Of a stretch of DNA of 64,000 bases, positions 42,709-53,646 are shown piece by piece (positions within the stretch are counted from its first letter, which is position 1; every line of letters starts with the position of its first letter). Source of the DNA: an uncultured Eudoraea sp. GTDB taxonomy: Bacteria > Bacteroidota > Bacteroidia > Flavobacteriales > Flavobacteriaceae. The position numbers and the translations under genes are program-made. The stretch is from the NCBI RefSeq assembly GCF_947260015.1, contig NZ_CAMYOM010000001.1:22456-86455 (forward strand), read 5' to 3'. The notes beneath the pieces were generated by a model. That model saw nothing but the letters and a program-made list of their open reading frames with translations. It was not told the DNA's origin and made no database searches.

Positions 42709-44814
42709 ATGAATACGAACTATCTTCAAACTCCTGTTACTTATTTGAAAGGTGTTGGTCCAAACAGGTCCGAAATACTGCACTCGGAGTTAGGGGTAGT
42801 AACTTACCAGGATTTGATTAATCTGTTTCCTAACAGGTATATTGATAAAACAAGGTATTATAAAATCAATGAGTTACAAAGAGGAAATGCAGATGTTCAA
42901 CTTATAGGGGAAATCATCCGTATTAAAACTGTAGAGCAAAAAAAGGGAAACCGGTTAGTGGCTACATTTAAGGATGCTGGCAGCGAAATGGAGCTGGTTT
43001 GGTTCAGAGGGCAGAAATGGATTCGGGAAAATATTAAATTAAATACCCCTTATGTCATTTTTGGAAGAACAAATTGGTTTAGTGGCAAATTTTCAATGCC
43101 ACACCCGGAAATGGAATTACTTTCTGAGCATGAAAAAGGGATAAAGGTGTCGTTGCAACCAATATATCCATCCACAGAAAAACTAAGTGCCAGGGGGATT
43201 ACGAACAGAGTAATCAGTAAATTGGTGCAACAATTATTTGTAGAAACAAAGGGAGAATTTAAAGAAACACTCTCCCCTACTATACTTGATGAACTCAGGC
43301 TTATTTCAAAAACTGAGGCCATGTTCAATATTCACTTTCCCAAAGACCTTAAACTATTATCAAGAGCACAATTTCGCCTGAAATTTGAAGAATTATTTTA
43401 TATTCAATTACAGCTTATCTCAAAAAAATTAATTCGAAAACAAAAGATAAAAGGCTATCCCTTTGAAAAAGTAGATAAGCTATTTAACAGCTTTTATAAA
43501 GATTATTTGCCTTTTGAACTTACAGCTGCTCAAAAGAAAGTCATAAAAGAAATAAGGGCAGATCTCGGTAGCAAAGCTCAAATGAATCGTCTTTTACAAG
43601 GGGATGTGGGATCTGGTAAAACTGTAGTAGCCTTAATGTCAATTTTATTGGCACTGGATAATGGTTATCAGGCTTGTTTAATGGCTCCCACAGAAATATT
43701 GGCCAACCAGCATTACAAAGGCATTAAAGAATTGTTGGGAGAAATTGGGGTTAGTATAGCTTTACTTACCGGATCAGTTAAAAAAGCACAGAGAAGAGTT
43801 ATTCATGAGCATCTCGAAGATGGCACGCTTGATCTTCTTATTGGCACACATGCTGTATTGGAAGATAAAGTTAAATTTAAAAATCTTGGGTTAGCAATAA
43901 TTGATGAGCAGCACAGGTTTGGAGTCGCTCAAAGGTCCAAATTATGGCATAAGAATGAGGTACCTCCGCACATATTGGTAATGACAGCAACTCCAATTCC
44001 AAGAACCTTGGCGATGAGCCTTTATGGGGATCTTGATATTTCAGTAATTGATGAGCTGCCACCCGGAAGAAAGGCTGTAAAGACTGCGCACAGATATGAC
44101 AAAAACCGATTAAAAGTATTTCAATTCTTGCGAGATGAAATAAAGAAGGGAAGACAGATATATATTGTTTATCCGCTTATTCAAGAGTCAGAAGCATTGG
44201 ATTATAAGGATTTGATGGATGGCTATGAGAGTATTGCACGAGATTTTCCATTACCGGATTATCAGATTTCAATAGTGCACGGCAAGATGAAACCGCAGGA
44301 TAAAGAATATGAAATGGAACGCTTTGTTAAAGGTGAAACAAACATAATGGTTGCTACAACTGTCATTGAAGTAGGTGTTGATATCCCCAATGCCTCCGTT
44401 ATGATTATTGAAAGCGCAGAACGCTTCGGACTATCGCAACTGCATCAATTAAGAGGTCGTGTTGGTCGTGGAGCTGAACAGAGCTATTGTATCCTGATGA
44501 CTAGCCATAAATTATCTTCAGATGCCAAAACCAGACTCGTAACCATGACCAATACTAACGATGGATTTGAAATTGCGGAAGTAGACTTAAAATTACGGGG
44601 GCCGGGTGATCTAATGGGAACACAGCAAAGTGGTATTCTGAATCTTAAAATTGCCGATATTGTAAAGGACAATGATATCTTGAAAACCGCCAGATATTAT
44701 GCTATAAAGGTTCTTAATGAGGATCCGGGATTGCAGGAAGAAGAAAATAAACAAATTAGATATGCCTATGCCCAATTAATGAAGCATAAGAATATCTGGA
44801 ATTATATAAGTTAA
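42709..44814 (+). CDS. recG: ATP-dependent DNA helicase RecG
   Basis: RecG remodels stalled replication forks and Holliday junctions. The 701-residue protein has the N-terminal wedge (OB) domain (about 1-240), Walker A GDVGSGKTVVA, DEQH box IIDEQHRFGVAQR, motif III TATPIPRTLAM, and the C-terminal VATTVIEVGVDIPNASVMII plus QLHQLRGRVGRG. RGPGDLMGTQQSG and the TRG-related end are typical. It begins at ATG 42709, 81 bp after the divergent M1 peptidase gene. Length is normal. Confidence 0.97.
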   Translation: MNTNYLQTPVTYLKGVGPNRSEILHSELGVVTYQDLINLFPNRYIDKTRYYKINELQRGNADVQLIGEIIRIKTVEQKKGNRLVATFKDAGSEMELVWFRGQKWIRENIKLNTPYVIFGRTNWFSGKFSMPHPEMELLSEHEKGIKVSLQPIYPSTEKLSARGITNRVISKLVQQLFVETKGEFKETLSPTILDELRLISKTEAMFNIHFPKDLKLLSRAQFRLKFEELFYIQLQLISKKLIRKQKIKGYPFEKVDKLFNSFYKDYLPFELTAAQKKVIKEIRADLGSKAQMNRLLQGDVGSGKTVVALMSILLALDNGYQACLMAPTEILANQHYKGIKELLGEIGVSIALLTGSVKKAQRRVIHEHLEDGTLDLLIGTHAVLEDKVKFKNLGLAIIDEQHRFGVAQRSKLWHKNEVPPHILVMTATPIPRTLAMSLYGDLDISVIDELPPGRKAVKTAHRYDKNRLKVFQFLRDEIKKGRQIYIVYPLIQESEALDYKDLMDGYESIARDFPLPDYQISIVHGKMKPQDKEYEMERFVKGETNIMVATTVIEVGVDIPNASVMIIESAERFGLSQLHQLRGRVGRGAEQSYCILMTSHKLSSDAKTRLVTMTNTNDGFEIAEVDLKLRGPGDLMGTQQSGILNLKIADIVKDNDILKTARYYAIKVLNEDPGLQEEENKQIRYAYAQLMKHKNIWNYIS

Positions 44815-45175
44815 TAGCCCTCCATGTATTTTTTTCATCGCTTAGTTTCTTTAAATATTAATTTTATAGTTAGATTTCATTGAAGATAGGCATAGCCTTT
44901 TCTTGTAATTATTACAGGAATTTTAAACAGGAAATACCTCTGAATTCTATACAAACATTCACATATTGATAAGTAGATAGATTAGCGCCCCATGTTAACA
45001 TAAAACTGAAAAGTGGGCATATTCGATTTATATAATTGATTATCAATAGTTTGCATTACTAAATAGCTTATTGAACATCGTAATATATAAGCACATTGTT
45101 TCACCCCCTTTTACTTGTATTTCATACATTTGTTAGCTGTGCTAAAAAGCTATTTATTAGTTATTTGAATATTAT
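44815..45175 (+). promoter_or_regulatory. leu operon upstream region with TSS palindrome
   Basis: This 361-bp AT-rich gap before leuC holds one good -7 box, TACATTTG at 45125-45132, giving a transcript start near 45137. A 13-bp palindrome, TTAGC-TGT-GCTAA (45133-45145), lies right on that start and could bind a repressor or form a small hairpin at the 5' end. The expected -33 TTG is not at the right distance. No leucine-rich leader peptide, T-box or attenuator structure is visible. The remainder (44815-45095) shows nothing recognisable. Confidence 0.5.
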
Positions 45176-46585
45176 ATGAAAAAAACACTATTTGATAAAG
45201 TTTGGGACTCACACGTAGTCCAAAAGGTACTGAATGGCCCTGACGTGTTGTTTATTGACCGTCATCTTGTCCATGAAGTAACAAGTCCAGTGGCATTTCG
45301 GGGCTTAAAGAATAGAAAAATTAAGGTTTTATATCCAGAACGCACCTTTGCCACGGCAGACCATAATACACCTACATTAAACCAACATCTACCGGTTAAA
45401 GATCCCTTGTCCGCCAATCAACTTCGGGCATTGGAGCAGAACGCGATGGAGCATCAAATTCCCTATTGGGGACTTGGTCACGAAAAAAACGGCATTGTCC
45501 ATGTAATAGGCCCTGAGAATGGAATTACGTTACCGGGGTCGACAATTGTTTGCGGCGACTCACATACTTCAACACATGGCGCATTTGGTGCCATAGCATT
45601 TGGAATTGGGACTTCGGAGGTAGAAATGGTTTTGGCTACCCAGTGCATTATGCAGCCTAAACCTAAAAGCATGCGTATTACAATAAATGGTAAATTAAAT
45701 AATGCGGTTACACCGAAAGATGTGGCTCTTTATATTATTTCTAAATTGAGCACTTCGGGGGCTACTGGATATTTTGTTGAATACGCCGGAGATGTCTTTA
45801 AACAGATGTCTATGGAGGGACGTATGACTGTTTGTAATTTAAGTATTGAAATGGGTGCACGTGGGGGCATGATCGCTCCGGATGAAAAAACATTTGAATA
45901 TATTAAAAATCGAGAGTATACGCCAAAAGGCGAAGCCTGGATTAAGGCAATGACTTATTGGGAAACATTATTTACAGATAATGATTCTGTTTTTGATAGG
46001 GAAATCACATTCAACGGTGAAGATATAGAACCAATGATTACTTATGGGACTAATCCGGGCATGGGTATGGGAATATCAGGTGGTATCCCTAAATCTGATG
46101 CTATTGAAGGTGGTGCATCTACATATAAAAAATCTCTTCAATATATGAATTTTGAAGAGGGTGAAAATATGCTGGGGAAGGAAATAGATTTTGTTTTCCT
46201 TGGAAGTTGTACTAATGGCAGGATTGAGGATTTCAGGGCATTTACGAATCTGGTTAAAGGAAGACAAAAGGCCAAAAATGTAACTGCCTGGCTGGTTCCA
46301 GGCTCGCACAAAGTGGAAGACGCTATTAAAAAAGAAGGTTTGTTGGATATCCTGAACAAGGCAGGTTTTGAATTAAGAGAGCCGGGTTGCTCCGCTTGTC
46401 TTGCTATGAATGACGACAAAATTCCTGCTGGCAAATATGCCGTGAGTACGTCTAACAGGAATTTTGAAGGAAGGCAGGGCCCCGGATCAAGGACGCTTCT
46501 TGCCAGTCCTTTGGTAGCCGCAGCAGCAGCAGTAACTGGTAAGGTAACAGACCCAAGGGAGTTAATGGTTTTCGAAATAGCCTAA
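45176..46585 (+). CDS. leuC: 3-isopropylmalate dehydratase large subunit
   Basis: LeuC with LeuD isomerises 2-isopropylmalate to 3-isopropylmalate in leucine synthesis. The 469-residue protein has the aconitase-family signatures: [38 protein letters not shown], and the 4Fe-4S ligands in [13 protein letters not shown] and [26 protein letters not shown] is the C-terminal signature. First gene of leuCDAB, with 31 bp to leuD. Confidence 0.97.
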   Translation: MKKTLFDKVWDSHVVQKVLNGPDVLFIDRHLVHEVTSPVAFRGLKNRKIKVLYPERTFATADHNTPTLNQHLPVKDPLSANQLRALEQNAMEHQIPYWGLGHEKNGIVHVIGPENGITLPGSTIVCGDSHTSTHGAFGAIAFGIGTSEVEMVLATQCIMQPKPKSMRITINGKLNNAVTPKDVALYIISKLSTSGATGYFVEYAGDVFKQMSMEGRMTVCNLSIEMGARGGMIAPDEKTFEYIKNREYTPKGEAWIKAMTYWETLFTDNDSVFDREITFNGEDIEPMITYGTNPGMGMGISGGIPKSDAIEGGASTYKKSLQYMNFEEGENMLGKEIDFVFLGSCTNGRIEDFRAFTNLVKGRQKAKNVTAWLVPGSHKVEDAIKKEGLLDILNKAGFELREPGCSACLAMNDDKIPAGKYAVSTSNRNFEGRQGPGSRTLLASPLVAAAAAVTGKVTDPRELMVFEIA

Positions 46586-46616
46586 TTTTTTTAATAATTA
46601 ACGGATACAAATTCTA

Positions 46617-47213
46617 ATGGCATACGATAAATTTAAAGTTTTAAGCAGTACAGCTGTTCCACTTCCAATAGAAAATGTGGATACAGATCAGATTATCCCG
46701 GCCAGGTTCCTAAAAGCAACCGAACGCAAGGGTTTTGGTGATAACCTTTTTCGGGATTGGAGATATCAATCTGGCAATACTCCCAAAGAACATTTTGTAC
46801 TGAACAACCCTATTTATAGCGGTAAAATCTTGGTAGGTGGGAAAAATTTTGGATCTGGTTCTTCAAGAGAACACGCAGCATGGGCCATCTATGATTATGG
46901 TTTTCGGTGTGTTGTAAGCAGTTTTTTTGCGGATATATTCCGGGGCAATTGTATGAATATTGGCGTTTTACCTGTTCAGGTAAGCTCAAACTTTCTTACA
47001 AAGATCTTCGAGGCAATTGAAGCTAATCCAAATACTGAATTTGAAGTCAATCTTCCGGATCAAACATTCACTATTAAGACAACAGGTGAAAAGGAAAGTT
47101 TCGAAATAAATGACTACAAAAAAGAAAACTTACTCAACGGATTTGACGATATTGATTATTTGCTAAATATTAAGAGTGAAATTGAATCTTTTGCGAAAGA
47201 CACACCTCTTTAA
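46617..47213 (+). CDS. leuD: 3-isopropylmalate dehydratase small subunit
   Basis: The swivelling-domain partner of LeuC, 198 residues. [25 protein letters not shown] and [23 protein letters not shown] are the substrate-binding blocks. The length is that of bacterial LeuD (about 200). Gap of 43 bp to the leuA gene. Confidence 0.97.
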   Translation: MAYDKFKVLSSTAVPLPIENVDTDQIIPARFLKATERKGFGDNLFRDWRYQSGNTPKEHFVLNNPIYSGKILVGGKNFGSGSSREHAAWAIYDYGFRCVVSSFFADIFRGNCMNIGVLPVQVSSNFLTKIFEAIEANPNTEFEVNLPDQTFTIKTTGEKESFEINDYKKENLLNGFDDIDYLLNIKSEIESFAKDTPL

Positions 47214-47256
47214 AATTTAAGTAAACTAATACTTTTTAAGCCATTTTACATTTAGC

Positions 47257-48774
47257 ATGAATAAGAGGAAGATTGAAATAATGGATACAACATTGAGGGA
47301 TGGAGAACAAACCTCTGGCGTATCCTTCACTGCAGCAGAAAAGCTTAATCTGGCTAGACTTCTTATAGATGAATTGAAAGTGGATCGTATAGAAATTGCA
47401 TCTGCCCGAGTTTCAGAGGGCGAATTTAAGTCAGTCGAACAGATAGCCAGCTGGGCAAAGAGCGCTGGGTATTTGGATCGTATTGAAATACTTACATTTG
47501 TCGATAACGGTCTTTCGCTCAAATGGATGAAAAAGACAGGGGCCAAAGTTCAAAACCTTTTAACCAAGGGTTCTTTGAATCATCTGACCTATCAACTTAA
47601 AAAAACACCCGAGGAGCATTTTGAAGATATTGCAAATGTACTTGCAGAGGCAAAAAAGCAGGGAATTACTACCAACGTTTACCTTGAAGATTGGAGTAAT
47701 GGGATGCGAAATTCACCTGATTATGTTTTTCAATATCTCGACTTCCTTACTACACAACCTGTTAAAAGAATATTATTACCGGATACTCTTGGCATTTTGA
47801 CTCATAGCGAAACTTTTGATTTTATCTCGCAAATTGTTACTCGCTATCCTGATACACACTTCGATTTTCATGGGCATAATGATTATGACTTAAGCGTCGC
47901 AAATGTTATGGAAGCCCTGAGGGCAGGTTGTCACGGATTACACCTGACTATAAATGGCATGGGAGAACGCGCCGGTAACGCGCCATTGGCAAGTGTAGTG
48001 GCGGTTATAAATGATTTTATGCCGGAAATCGAAATTAATGTGCAAGAGTCTTCCCTTTTTAAAGTTAGTAAAATCGTATCAACATTTACCGGGTTTGGTA
48101 TTCCGGCCAATAAGCCTATTGTTGGTGATAATGTATTTACACAAACTGCTGGTATACATGCAGATGGAGACAATAAAAAGAATTTATACTTTAATGATCT
48201 ATTGCCTGAACGTTTTGGTAGAAAACGCAAATATGCTCTTGGTAAAACCTCGGGGAAAGCCAATATTCAAAAAAATCTTCAGGAATTAGGACTTACTCTT
48301 AATGATGTAGAAATAAAAAAAGTAACGCAACGTATTATTGAATTAGGTGACAAAAAAGAGAAAGTTACTAAAGAAGATCTTCCATATATTATTTCAGATG
48401 TATTGGATACTGAGTCATATCAACAAAAAACATTTGTTAAATCCTATGTGCTTACGCATTCTAAGGGCCTTAAACCTTCAACTACTGTGGCGGTGGAAAT
48501 TGAAGGTCAGTCTTACGAGGAAAACGCCCAGGGAGACGGCCAGTTTGATGCTTTTATGAATGCACTGAGAAAAGTATATAAATCTAAAAAAATAGACCTT
48601 CCTGTTCTTACCGATTACGCGGTACGAATACCTCCGGGTAGTAACTCTGATGCATTATGCGAGACCATTATAACCTGGCAAGACAAAGAGAAAGACTTTA
48701 TAACGCGTGGTCTGGATTCGGATCAGACTGTTTCCGCCATTAAGGCAACTGAAAAAATGTTGAATATCATTTAA
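47257..48774 (+). CDS. leuA: 2-isopropylmalate synthase
   Basis: LeuA condenses acetyl-CoA with 2-oxoisovalerate, the committed step of leucine synthesis. The 505-residue protein has the catalytic TIM-barrel motif MDTTLRDGEQTSGVSF at the start, FDFHGHNDYDLSVANV, and the GERAGNAPLASV loop (metal HxH and Asn). HADGDNKKNLYF and GKTSGKANIQ precede the C-terminal LeuA regulatory domain (about 390-505), which binds leucine for feedback. The barrel is also shared with citramalate synthase, and the Bacteroidota version is somewhat divergent from E. coli LeuA, but its place between leuD and leuB settles the role. Confidence 0.92.
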   Translation: MNKRKIEIMDTTLRDGEQTSGVSFTAAEKLNLARLLIDELKVDRIEIASARVSEGEFKSVEQIASWAKSAGYLDRIEILTFVDNGLSLKWMKKTGAKVQNLLTKGSLNHLTYQLKKTPEEHFEDIANVLAEAKKQGITTNVYLEDWSNGMRNSPDYVFQYLDFLTTQPVKRILLPDTLGILTHSETFDFISQIVTRYPDTHFDFHGHNDYDLSVANVMEALRAGCHGLHLTINGMGERAGNAPLASVVAVINDFMPEIEINVQESSLFKVSKIVSTFTGFGIPANKPIVGDNVFTQTAGIHADGDNKKNLYFNDLLPERFGRKRKYALGKTSGKANIQKNLQELGLTLNDVEIKKVTQRIIELGDKKEKVTKEDLPYIISDVLDTESYQQKTFVKSYVLTHSKGLKPSTTVAVEIEGQSYEENAQGDGQFDAFMNALRKVYKSKKIDLPVLTDYAVRIPPGSNSDALCETIITWQDKEKDFITRGLDSDQTVSAIKATEKMLNII

Positions 48775-48825
48775 AGAATCTTTAAAAAGACAAATATTTT
48801 CTACTAATTAGATCCCAGGAATAAA

Positions 48826-49881
48826 ATGAAATTAAATGTAGCGCTTTTAGCCGGAGACGGAATTGGACCGGAAGTCATAGATCAGGCAGTAAAAGTATGC
48901 AATGTAATTGCGACAAAGTTTAATCATGAAATAAACTGGAGACCTGCATTGACAGGCGCTGCCGCGATTGACGCTGTGGGAGACCCTTACCCTGACGAAA
49001 CACATGAAATATGTATCACTTCTGATGCAGTGCTATTTGGTGCTATTGGCCATCCGAAATACGATAACGATCCATCAGCAAAAGTTCGCCCTGAGCAGGG
49101 TTTATTGAGAATGAGACAAAAACTGGGTTTGTTTGCTAATGTCAGACCTACATTTACCTTTCCATCTTTAATTGATAAATCCCCTTTAAAAAGGGAACGG
49201 ATAGAGGGTACTGATCTGGTATTTTTAAGAGAACTTACCGGTGGTATCTATTTTGGTAAACGAGGAAGGGAAGACAACGGAGACACAGCTTATGACACCT
49301 GTACATATACCCGAAAGGAAGTACAGCGTTTGGCCAAAAAAGGCTTTGAAATGGCTCAAAAACGCTCTAAACGCCTATGCTGTGTAGACAAAGCAAATGT
49401 TTTGGAAACGTCGCGTTTGTGGAGGGAAACTGTTCAGGCTATGGAAAAAGATTATCCTGATGTAGAGGTTTCCTATGAATTTGTTGATGCGGTGGCTATG
49501 CGACTTGTTCAGTGGCCAAGTGAATATGATGTATTAATTACTGAAAACCTGTTTGGTGATATTCTTACAGATGAGGCTTCTGTTATTTCAGGTTCTATGG
49601 GATTAATGCCTTCTGCTTCTATTGGGGAAAGTATCTCTTTATACGAACCAATCCATGGTTCCTATCCCCAGGCAGCAGGCAAGGACATTGCTAATCCCCT
49701 GGCAACAGTGTTATCTGCGGCTATGTTATTTGATGGATTTAATTTGTCTGATGAGGCTGAGGCTATTCGCAAGGTTGTTAATGAATCCCTTTCCGAAGGA
49801 ATAGTTACGGAAGATCTTGCCGAAGGCGGAAAAGCTTATAAAACCAGTGAAGTTGGCGATTGGCTTGCCTCACATATTTAG
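48826..49881 (+). CDS. leuB: 3-isopropylmalate dehydrogenase
   Basis: LeuB oxidises and decarboxylates 3-isopropylmalate with NAD+ and Mg2+. The 351-residue protein shows LLAGDGIGPEVIDQAV, ELTGGIYFGKRG, the catalytic Tyr/Lys region (YTRKEVQRLAKKGFEMA, CVDKANVLETSRLW), ITENLFGDILTDEASVISGS and EPIHGSYPQAAGKDIANP. It is the last gene of leuCDAB and meets the gapN gene tail to tail, the 31-bp palindrome lying between. Confidence 0.97.
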   Translation: MKLNVALLAGDGIGPEVIDQAVKVCNVIATKFNHEINWRPALTGAAAIDAVGDPYPDETHEICITSDAVLFGAIGHPKYDNDPSAKVRPEQGLLRMRQKLGLFANVRPTFTFPSLIDKSPLKRERIEGTDLVFLRELTGGIYFGKRGREDNGDTAYDTCTYTRKEVQRLAKKGFEMAQKRSKRLCCVDKANVLETSRLWRETVQAMEKDYPDVEVSYEFVDAVAMRLVQWPSEYDVLITENLFGDILTDEASVISGSMGLMPSASIGESISLYEPIHGSYPQAAGKDIANPLATVLSAAMLFDGFNLSDEAEAIRKVVNESLSEGIVTEDLAEGGKAYKTSEVGDWLASHI

Positions 49882-49931
49882 GAAGAAATATATCTAATTT
49901 TCCAAAAGAGCTTCTGGGTTTGCACAATTAA

Positions 49932-49962
49932 TTTTATAAATATCAAGTTGATATTTATAAAA
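49932..49962. repeat. Perfect 31-bp AT-rich palindrome between convergent operons
   Basis: TTTTATAAATATCAA (49932-49946), one G, then its exact complement (49948-49962). The gapN stop codon lies inside the right arm (49957-49955). It may act as a bidirectional terminator for leuCDAB and ilvDBNC-gapN, though it lacks the GC-rich stem of the other terminators here. Confidence 0.7.
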
Positions 49963-51547
49963 GATAGTCGGTGCTAATAAAGTTGGATAACTTGGTTTCC
50001 AATAACTTTTCGAGAATTTCATTATTTAACTCCGTGTCCTTTGATGCTACAAATGTCCTTATAGAGAACGATCGCAGTGCATCATGAACACTTAGTGTAG
50101 CAACCGCGGAATCCTTTCTACCTGTAAAGGGGTAAACATCTGGTCCGCGTTGGCAGGAGCTATTCAGATTTACTCGACATACCAGATTCGCCAGGTTATC
50201 TATTAAAGGAGCAAGGGTATATACATCACTGCCAAACAAACTTACCTGTTGACCGTAGTTAGATTCAGCCATGTCATCTAATGGTTCCTGAATATCCTCA
50301 AAAGAAAGGATGGGAATCACAGGGCCAAACTGCTCTTCTTCATATACCTTCATATCCTTAGTCACGGGGTAAAGGACTGCTGGCCAGATATAATTATCAG
50401 AATGTTCTCCTCCTTTTGCGTTCAGAATTTGCGCACCTTTATCCAAAGCATCATCAATTAATTCTTGTATATAAGCCGGCTTATCCGGTTCTGGTAATGG
50501 CGTAAGAGTTACCCCTTTATCCCAGGGGTTACCATACTTAAGTTCATCTACTTTTATTGAGAATTTTTCAGTAAATTCTTTCACTATATCATCATGTACA
50601 TATATCACTTTAAGTGCCGTACAACGCTGACCGTTAAATGACAAAGCCCCGGCCAGACATTCATTTATTGCCAAATCCAGATTTGCATCAGGTAACACAA
50701 TAGCAGGGTTTTTTGCTTCCAGCCCCAATACAAGTCGCAAACGGTTGCTTTTTGGATGCTGGTTTTGCAATGCATTCGCGGATGAACTATGACCTATTAA
50801 AGCCAGGACATCTACCTTACCTGTCTTCATTATGGGACCTGCAATAGCTCGCCCACGACCGAACAAGACATTGACAACCCCTTTTGGAAAACTATCTTTA
50901 AAGGCTTCTATTAATGGGGCAATCAAAAGTACTCCTTGCTTGGCAGGTTTAAAAACTGCGGTATTCCCCATGATAATTGCTGGAATAAGCAAACAGAAGG
51001 TTTCATTTAAAGGATAATTATAAGGTCCAAGACAAAGTACTACGCCAAGAGGTCCGCGCCTTATATGAGCATAAACTCCTCCATTCTTATCAAATTTCGC
51101 TGAATCACGATCCAATTGTTTGTATTCCTCAATAGTATCGTAGATGTATTCTATAGTTCTGTCGAATTCTTTTTCAGAATCTGGTAAAGTTTTACCTATT
51201 TCCCACATTAAATATTTGACCACCTCATTCCTTTTGGTCTCCATAATACGGACAAACTTTTCCATACATTCTATCCGATCTCTAACCTTCATGGTTGGCC
51301 AAACACCCTGTCCCTTGTCATAAGCTTTTACAGCAGCATCTAGTGCCTCTAAAGCCTCCTTTTCACCCATGTCCGGAACAGAGCCAAGTAATGTTGGCGC
51401 ATATTCAGACGTACTTGAGATAGTAGAGTAAACATCGGCCGTGGCACTATTCCACTCTTTTAATACCCCATTTACTAAATAAATCTTTTGATTTATTGGC
51501 TCATTAATACGAAATGCCTCAGGAATTAGCGATACGGTTGTTTCCAT
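49955..51547 (-). CDS. gapN: NADP-dependent glyceraldehyde-3-phosphate dehydrogenase
   Basis: An aldehyde dehydrogenase of the non-phosphorylating GapN type, 530 residues, oxidising glyceraldehyde-3-phosphate directly to 3-phosphoglycerate and making NADPH. The catalytic Cys is in [10 protein letters not shown], the general base Glu in [11 protein letters not shown], and the Rossmann region has [23 protein letters not shown]. The C-terminal [21 protein letters not shown] is diagnostic of GapN rather than other ALDHs. It is the distal gene after ilvC (58 bp), so it is probably made with the ilv enzymes and could supply NADPH to IlvC; that link is inference. Confidence 0.9.
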   Translation of the reverse strand: METTVSLIPEAFRINEPINQKIYLVNGVLKEWNSATADVYSTISSTSEYAPTLLGSVPDMGEKEALEALDAAVKAYDKGQGVWPTMKVRDRIECMEKFVRIMETKRNEVVKYLMWEIGKTLPDSEKEFDRTIEYIYDTIEEYKQLDRDSAKFDKNGGVYAHIRRGPLGVVLCLGPYNYPLNETFCLLIPAIIMGNTAVFKPAKQGVLLIAPLIEAFKDSFPKGVVNVLFGRGRAIAGPIMKTGKVDVLALIGHSSSANALQNQHPKSNRLRLVLGLEAKNPAIVLPDANLDLAINECLAGALSFNGQRCTALKVIYVHDDIVKEFTEKFSIKVDELKYGNPWDKGVTLTPLPEPDKPAYIQELIDDALDKGAQILNAKGGEHSDNYIWPAVLYPVTKDMKVYEEEQFGPVIPILSFEDIQEPLDDMAESNYGQQVSLFGSDVYTLAPLIDNLANLVCRVNLNSSCQRGPDVYPFTGRKDSAVATLSVHDALRSFSIRTFVASKDTELNNEILEKLLETKLSNFISTDYLL

Positions 51548-51605
51548 GTTTATTTTTGTCTTAAAAGCTTAGAATAATTTTTAAATACGGCTGAATTACG
51601 TTTAT

Positions 51606-53081
51606 CTAAACGATGGGTTTCATCGCAGTCATGGACTCTCTTAACCTGGTTCCAATAATCTCAACCGGATGTTCACGAAGGGCTTTATTTACCGCGATTA
51701 ATTTTCCGTTATCCACGCCATTGTCCTTTCCTTTGCCATACGGGGTACCAACAACATCAATATCTACTTTTTTCATAAAATCACCCAATAAAGGTTTACA
51801 GGCATGATCAAATAAATAGCAACCATATTCTGCAGTATCAGATATTACCCTATTCATTTCAAATAATTTCTTTCTGGCAATAGTATTGGCTATTAGAGGT
51901 GTTTCGTGCAATGATTCGTAATACGCAGATTCTCCTATTATTCCGGATTCTGTCATAGACTCATAAGCCAGTTCCACACCAGCCCTTACCAAAGCAACCA
52001 TAAGAACACCATTATCATAATATTCCTGCTCAGATATGGCATCATCACCAGCAGCAGTTTTTTCAAAGGCGGTTTCTCCGGTTTCTGCACGCCAGGTCAA
52101 CAGGTTTTTATCATCATTTGCCCAATCTTCCATCATTGTCTTAGAAAAATGCCCGCTCATAATATCATCCATATGCTTTTGGAATAGTGGCCTCATAATA
52201 TCTTTTAGTTCTTCCGATAATTCAAAGGCTTTTATTTTTGCAGGATTAGACAAGCGGTCCATCATATTGGTGATTCCACCGTATTTCAATCCCTCTGTTA
52301 CAGTTTCCCAACCGTATTGAATAAGTTTAGAAGCATATCCCGGGTTAACTCCCTTCTCTACCATTTTATTAAAGCAAAGAATGGATCCTGTTTGTAATAA
52401 CCCGCACAGAATAGTTTGTTCTCCCATTAAATCAGATTTTACTTCAGCAACAAAAGAAGACTCCAATACACCTGCCCTGTTACCTCCGGTAGCGACTGCA
52501 TAGGCCTTGGCCTGCTCATATCCCTTCCCTTCCGGATCATTATTGGGATGAACAGCAATCAAAGTTGGCACCCCAAAACCTCTTTTGTATTCTTCTCTAA
52601 CCTCTGATCCGGGACATTTTGGCGCAACCATAATAACTGTTAGATCCTTCCGTATTTGCATCCCTTCCTCTACAATATTAAATCCGTGAGAATAAGACAA
52701 TGTCGCTCCTTTTTTCATTAGGGGCATTACTGCATTTATCACAGAAGTGTGCTGCTTGTCCGGAGTTAAGTTAATGACAAGATCTGCGTCAGGTACCATA
52801 TCTTCATAGGTTCCCACATTAAAACCATTCTCACTGGCATTTTTAAAAGATTGGCGCTTTTCCTTAATGGCAGCCTCTCGAAGCGTATAAGAAATATCCA
52901 ATCCAGAATCCCTCATATTTAAACCCTGGTTTAAGCCTTGTGCACCACAACCCACAATAACAATCTTTTTTGATTTCAGAGCATTAATGCCATCCGAAAA
53001 TTCGGTAGACTCCATAAACCGGCATTTACCTAATTGTAATAATTGATCTCGTAAGGATAGCGTATTGAAATAATTTGTCAT
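51606..53081 (-). CDS. ilvC: Ketol-acid reductoisomerase (class II)
   Basis: IlvC converts 2-acetolactate to 2,3-dihydroxyisovalerate with NADPH and Mg2+. At 491 residues it is the long class II type, the same length as the E. coli enzyme, with two copies of the C-terminal knotted domain. The Rossmann motif [18 protein letters not shown] is near the N-terminus and [20 protein letters not shown] marks the active-site entry. [14 protein letters not shown] is the first metal-binding region. It lies 31 bp after ilvN and 58 bp before gapN. Confidence 0.97.
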   Translation of the reverse strand: MTNYFNTLSLRDQLLQLGKCRFMESTEFSDGINALKSKKIVIVGCGAQGLNQGLNMRDSGLDISYTLREAAIKEKRQSFKNASENGFNVGTYEDMVPDADLVINLTPDKQHTSVINAVMPLMKKGATLSYSHGFNIVEEGMQIRKDLTVIMVAPKCPGSEVREEYKRGFGVPTLIAVHPNNDPEGKGYEQAKAYAVATGGNRAGVLESSFVAEVKSDLMGEQTILCGLLQTGSILCFNKMVEKGVNPGYASKLIQYGWETVTEGLKYGGITNMMDRLSNPAKIKAFELSEELKDIMRPLFQKHMDDIMSGHFSKTMMEDWANDDKNLLTWRAETGETAFEKTAAGDDAISEQEYYDNGVLMVALVRAGVELAYESMTESGIIGESAYYESLHETPLIANTIARKKLFEMNRVISDTAEYGCYLFDHACKPLLGDFMKKVDIDVVGTPYGKGKDNGVDNGKLIAVNKALREHPVEIIGTRLRESMTAMKPIV

Positions 53082-53112
53082 GTTTAATTTTTGTTATTTT
53101 TATTAGCGAAAA

Positions 53113-53640
53113 TTATGATTGATGGAATTCATTAATAATTGGAGTGATGGGCATTGTCGATTTTGTTACCGTAATTCTCCCTGAACGCACGAACTGCATA
53201 ATTCCATAAGGTTCTAGTTGATCATGCATTTCATCTATTTCGTGTCTTCTGCCTGTTTTAGCCAAAACAAAATATTCCCTGGATACCGTTACAATTTTGG
53301 ATTTACTCCCAGAAATAATATTCTGTATCTGAGGTTCATCAAACAAAAGATGTGAAGCAATTTTAAAGAGTGCAGATTCCTGATATATGGTCTCCTCGTC
53401 TGTATGATAAAATGTTTTTAGAACTTCAATTTGCCTCTCAATTTGTGCTACTATTTTGCGTGTCCAATCTTCAGTCGTATTGATGACAATAGTAAACTTG
53501 GATACGTGCTCAATTTCTGATTTTGAAACATTTAAGCTTTCTATATTGATGTGTCTCTTTAAGAATATTCCAGATATTCTATTGAGCATTCCAACATTAT
53601 TTTCGGAATAAACCGATATTGTAAACCACTTTTTTTCCAT
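53113..53640 (-). CDS. ilvN: Acetolactate synthase small (regulatory) subunit
   Basis: A 175-residue regulatory subunit whose N-terminal ACT domain (FTISVYSENNVGMLNRISGIFLKR) binds valine and activates the catalytic subunit. The second half (about 80-165) matches the ALS_ss_C domain. It starts 6 bp after the ilvB stop, consistent with stoichiometric translation. The internal ILLFDEPQIQ-type phrase is in the linker. No anomaly seen. Confidence 0.93.
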   Translation of the reverse strand: MEKKWFTISVYSENNVGMLNRISGIFLKRHINIESLNVSKSEIEHVSKFTIVINTTEDWTRKIVAQIERQIEVLKTFYHTDEETIYQESALFKIASHLLFDEPQIQNIISGSKSKIVTVSREYFVLAKTGRRHEIDEMHDQLEPYGIMQFVRSGRITVTKSTMPITPIINEFHQS

Positions 53641-53646
53641 GCTAAT

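Noticed and set aside
44815-45175. Leucine attenuator or T-box upstream of leuC
   Set aside because: No leader peptide rich in leucine codons, no T-box sequence and no competing hairpins are visible.
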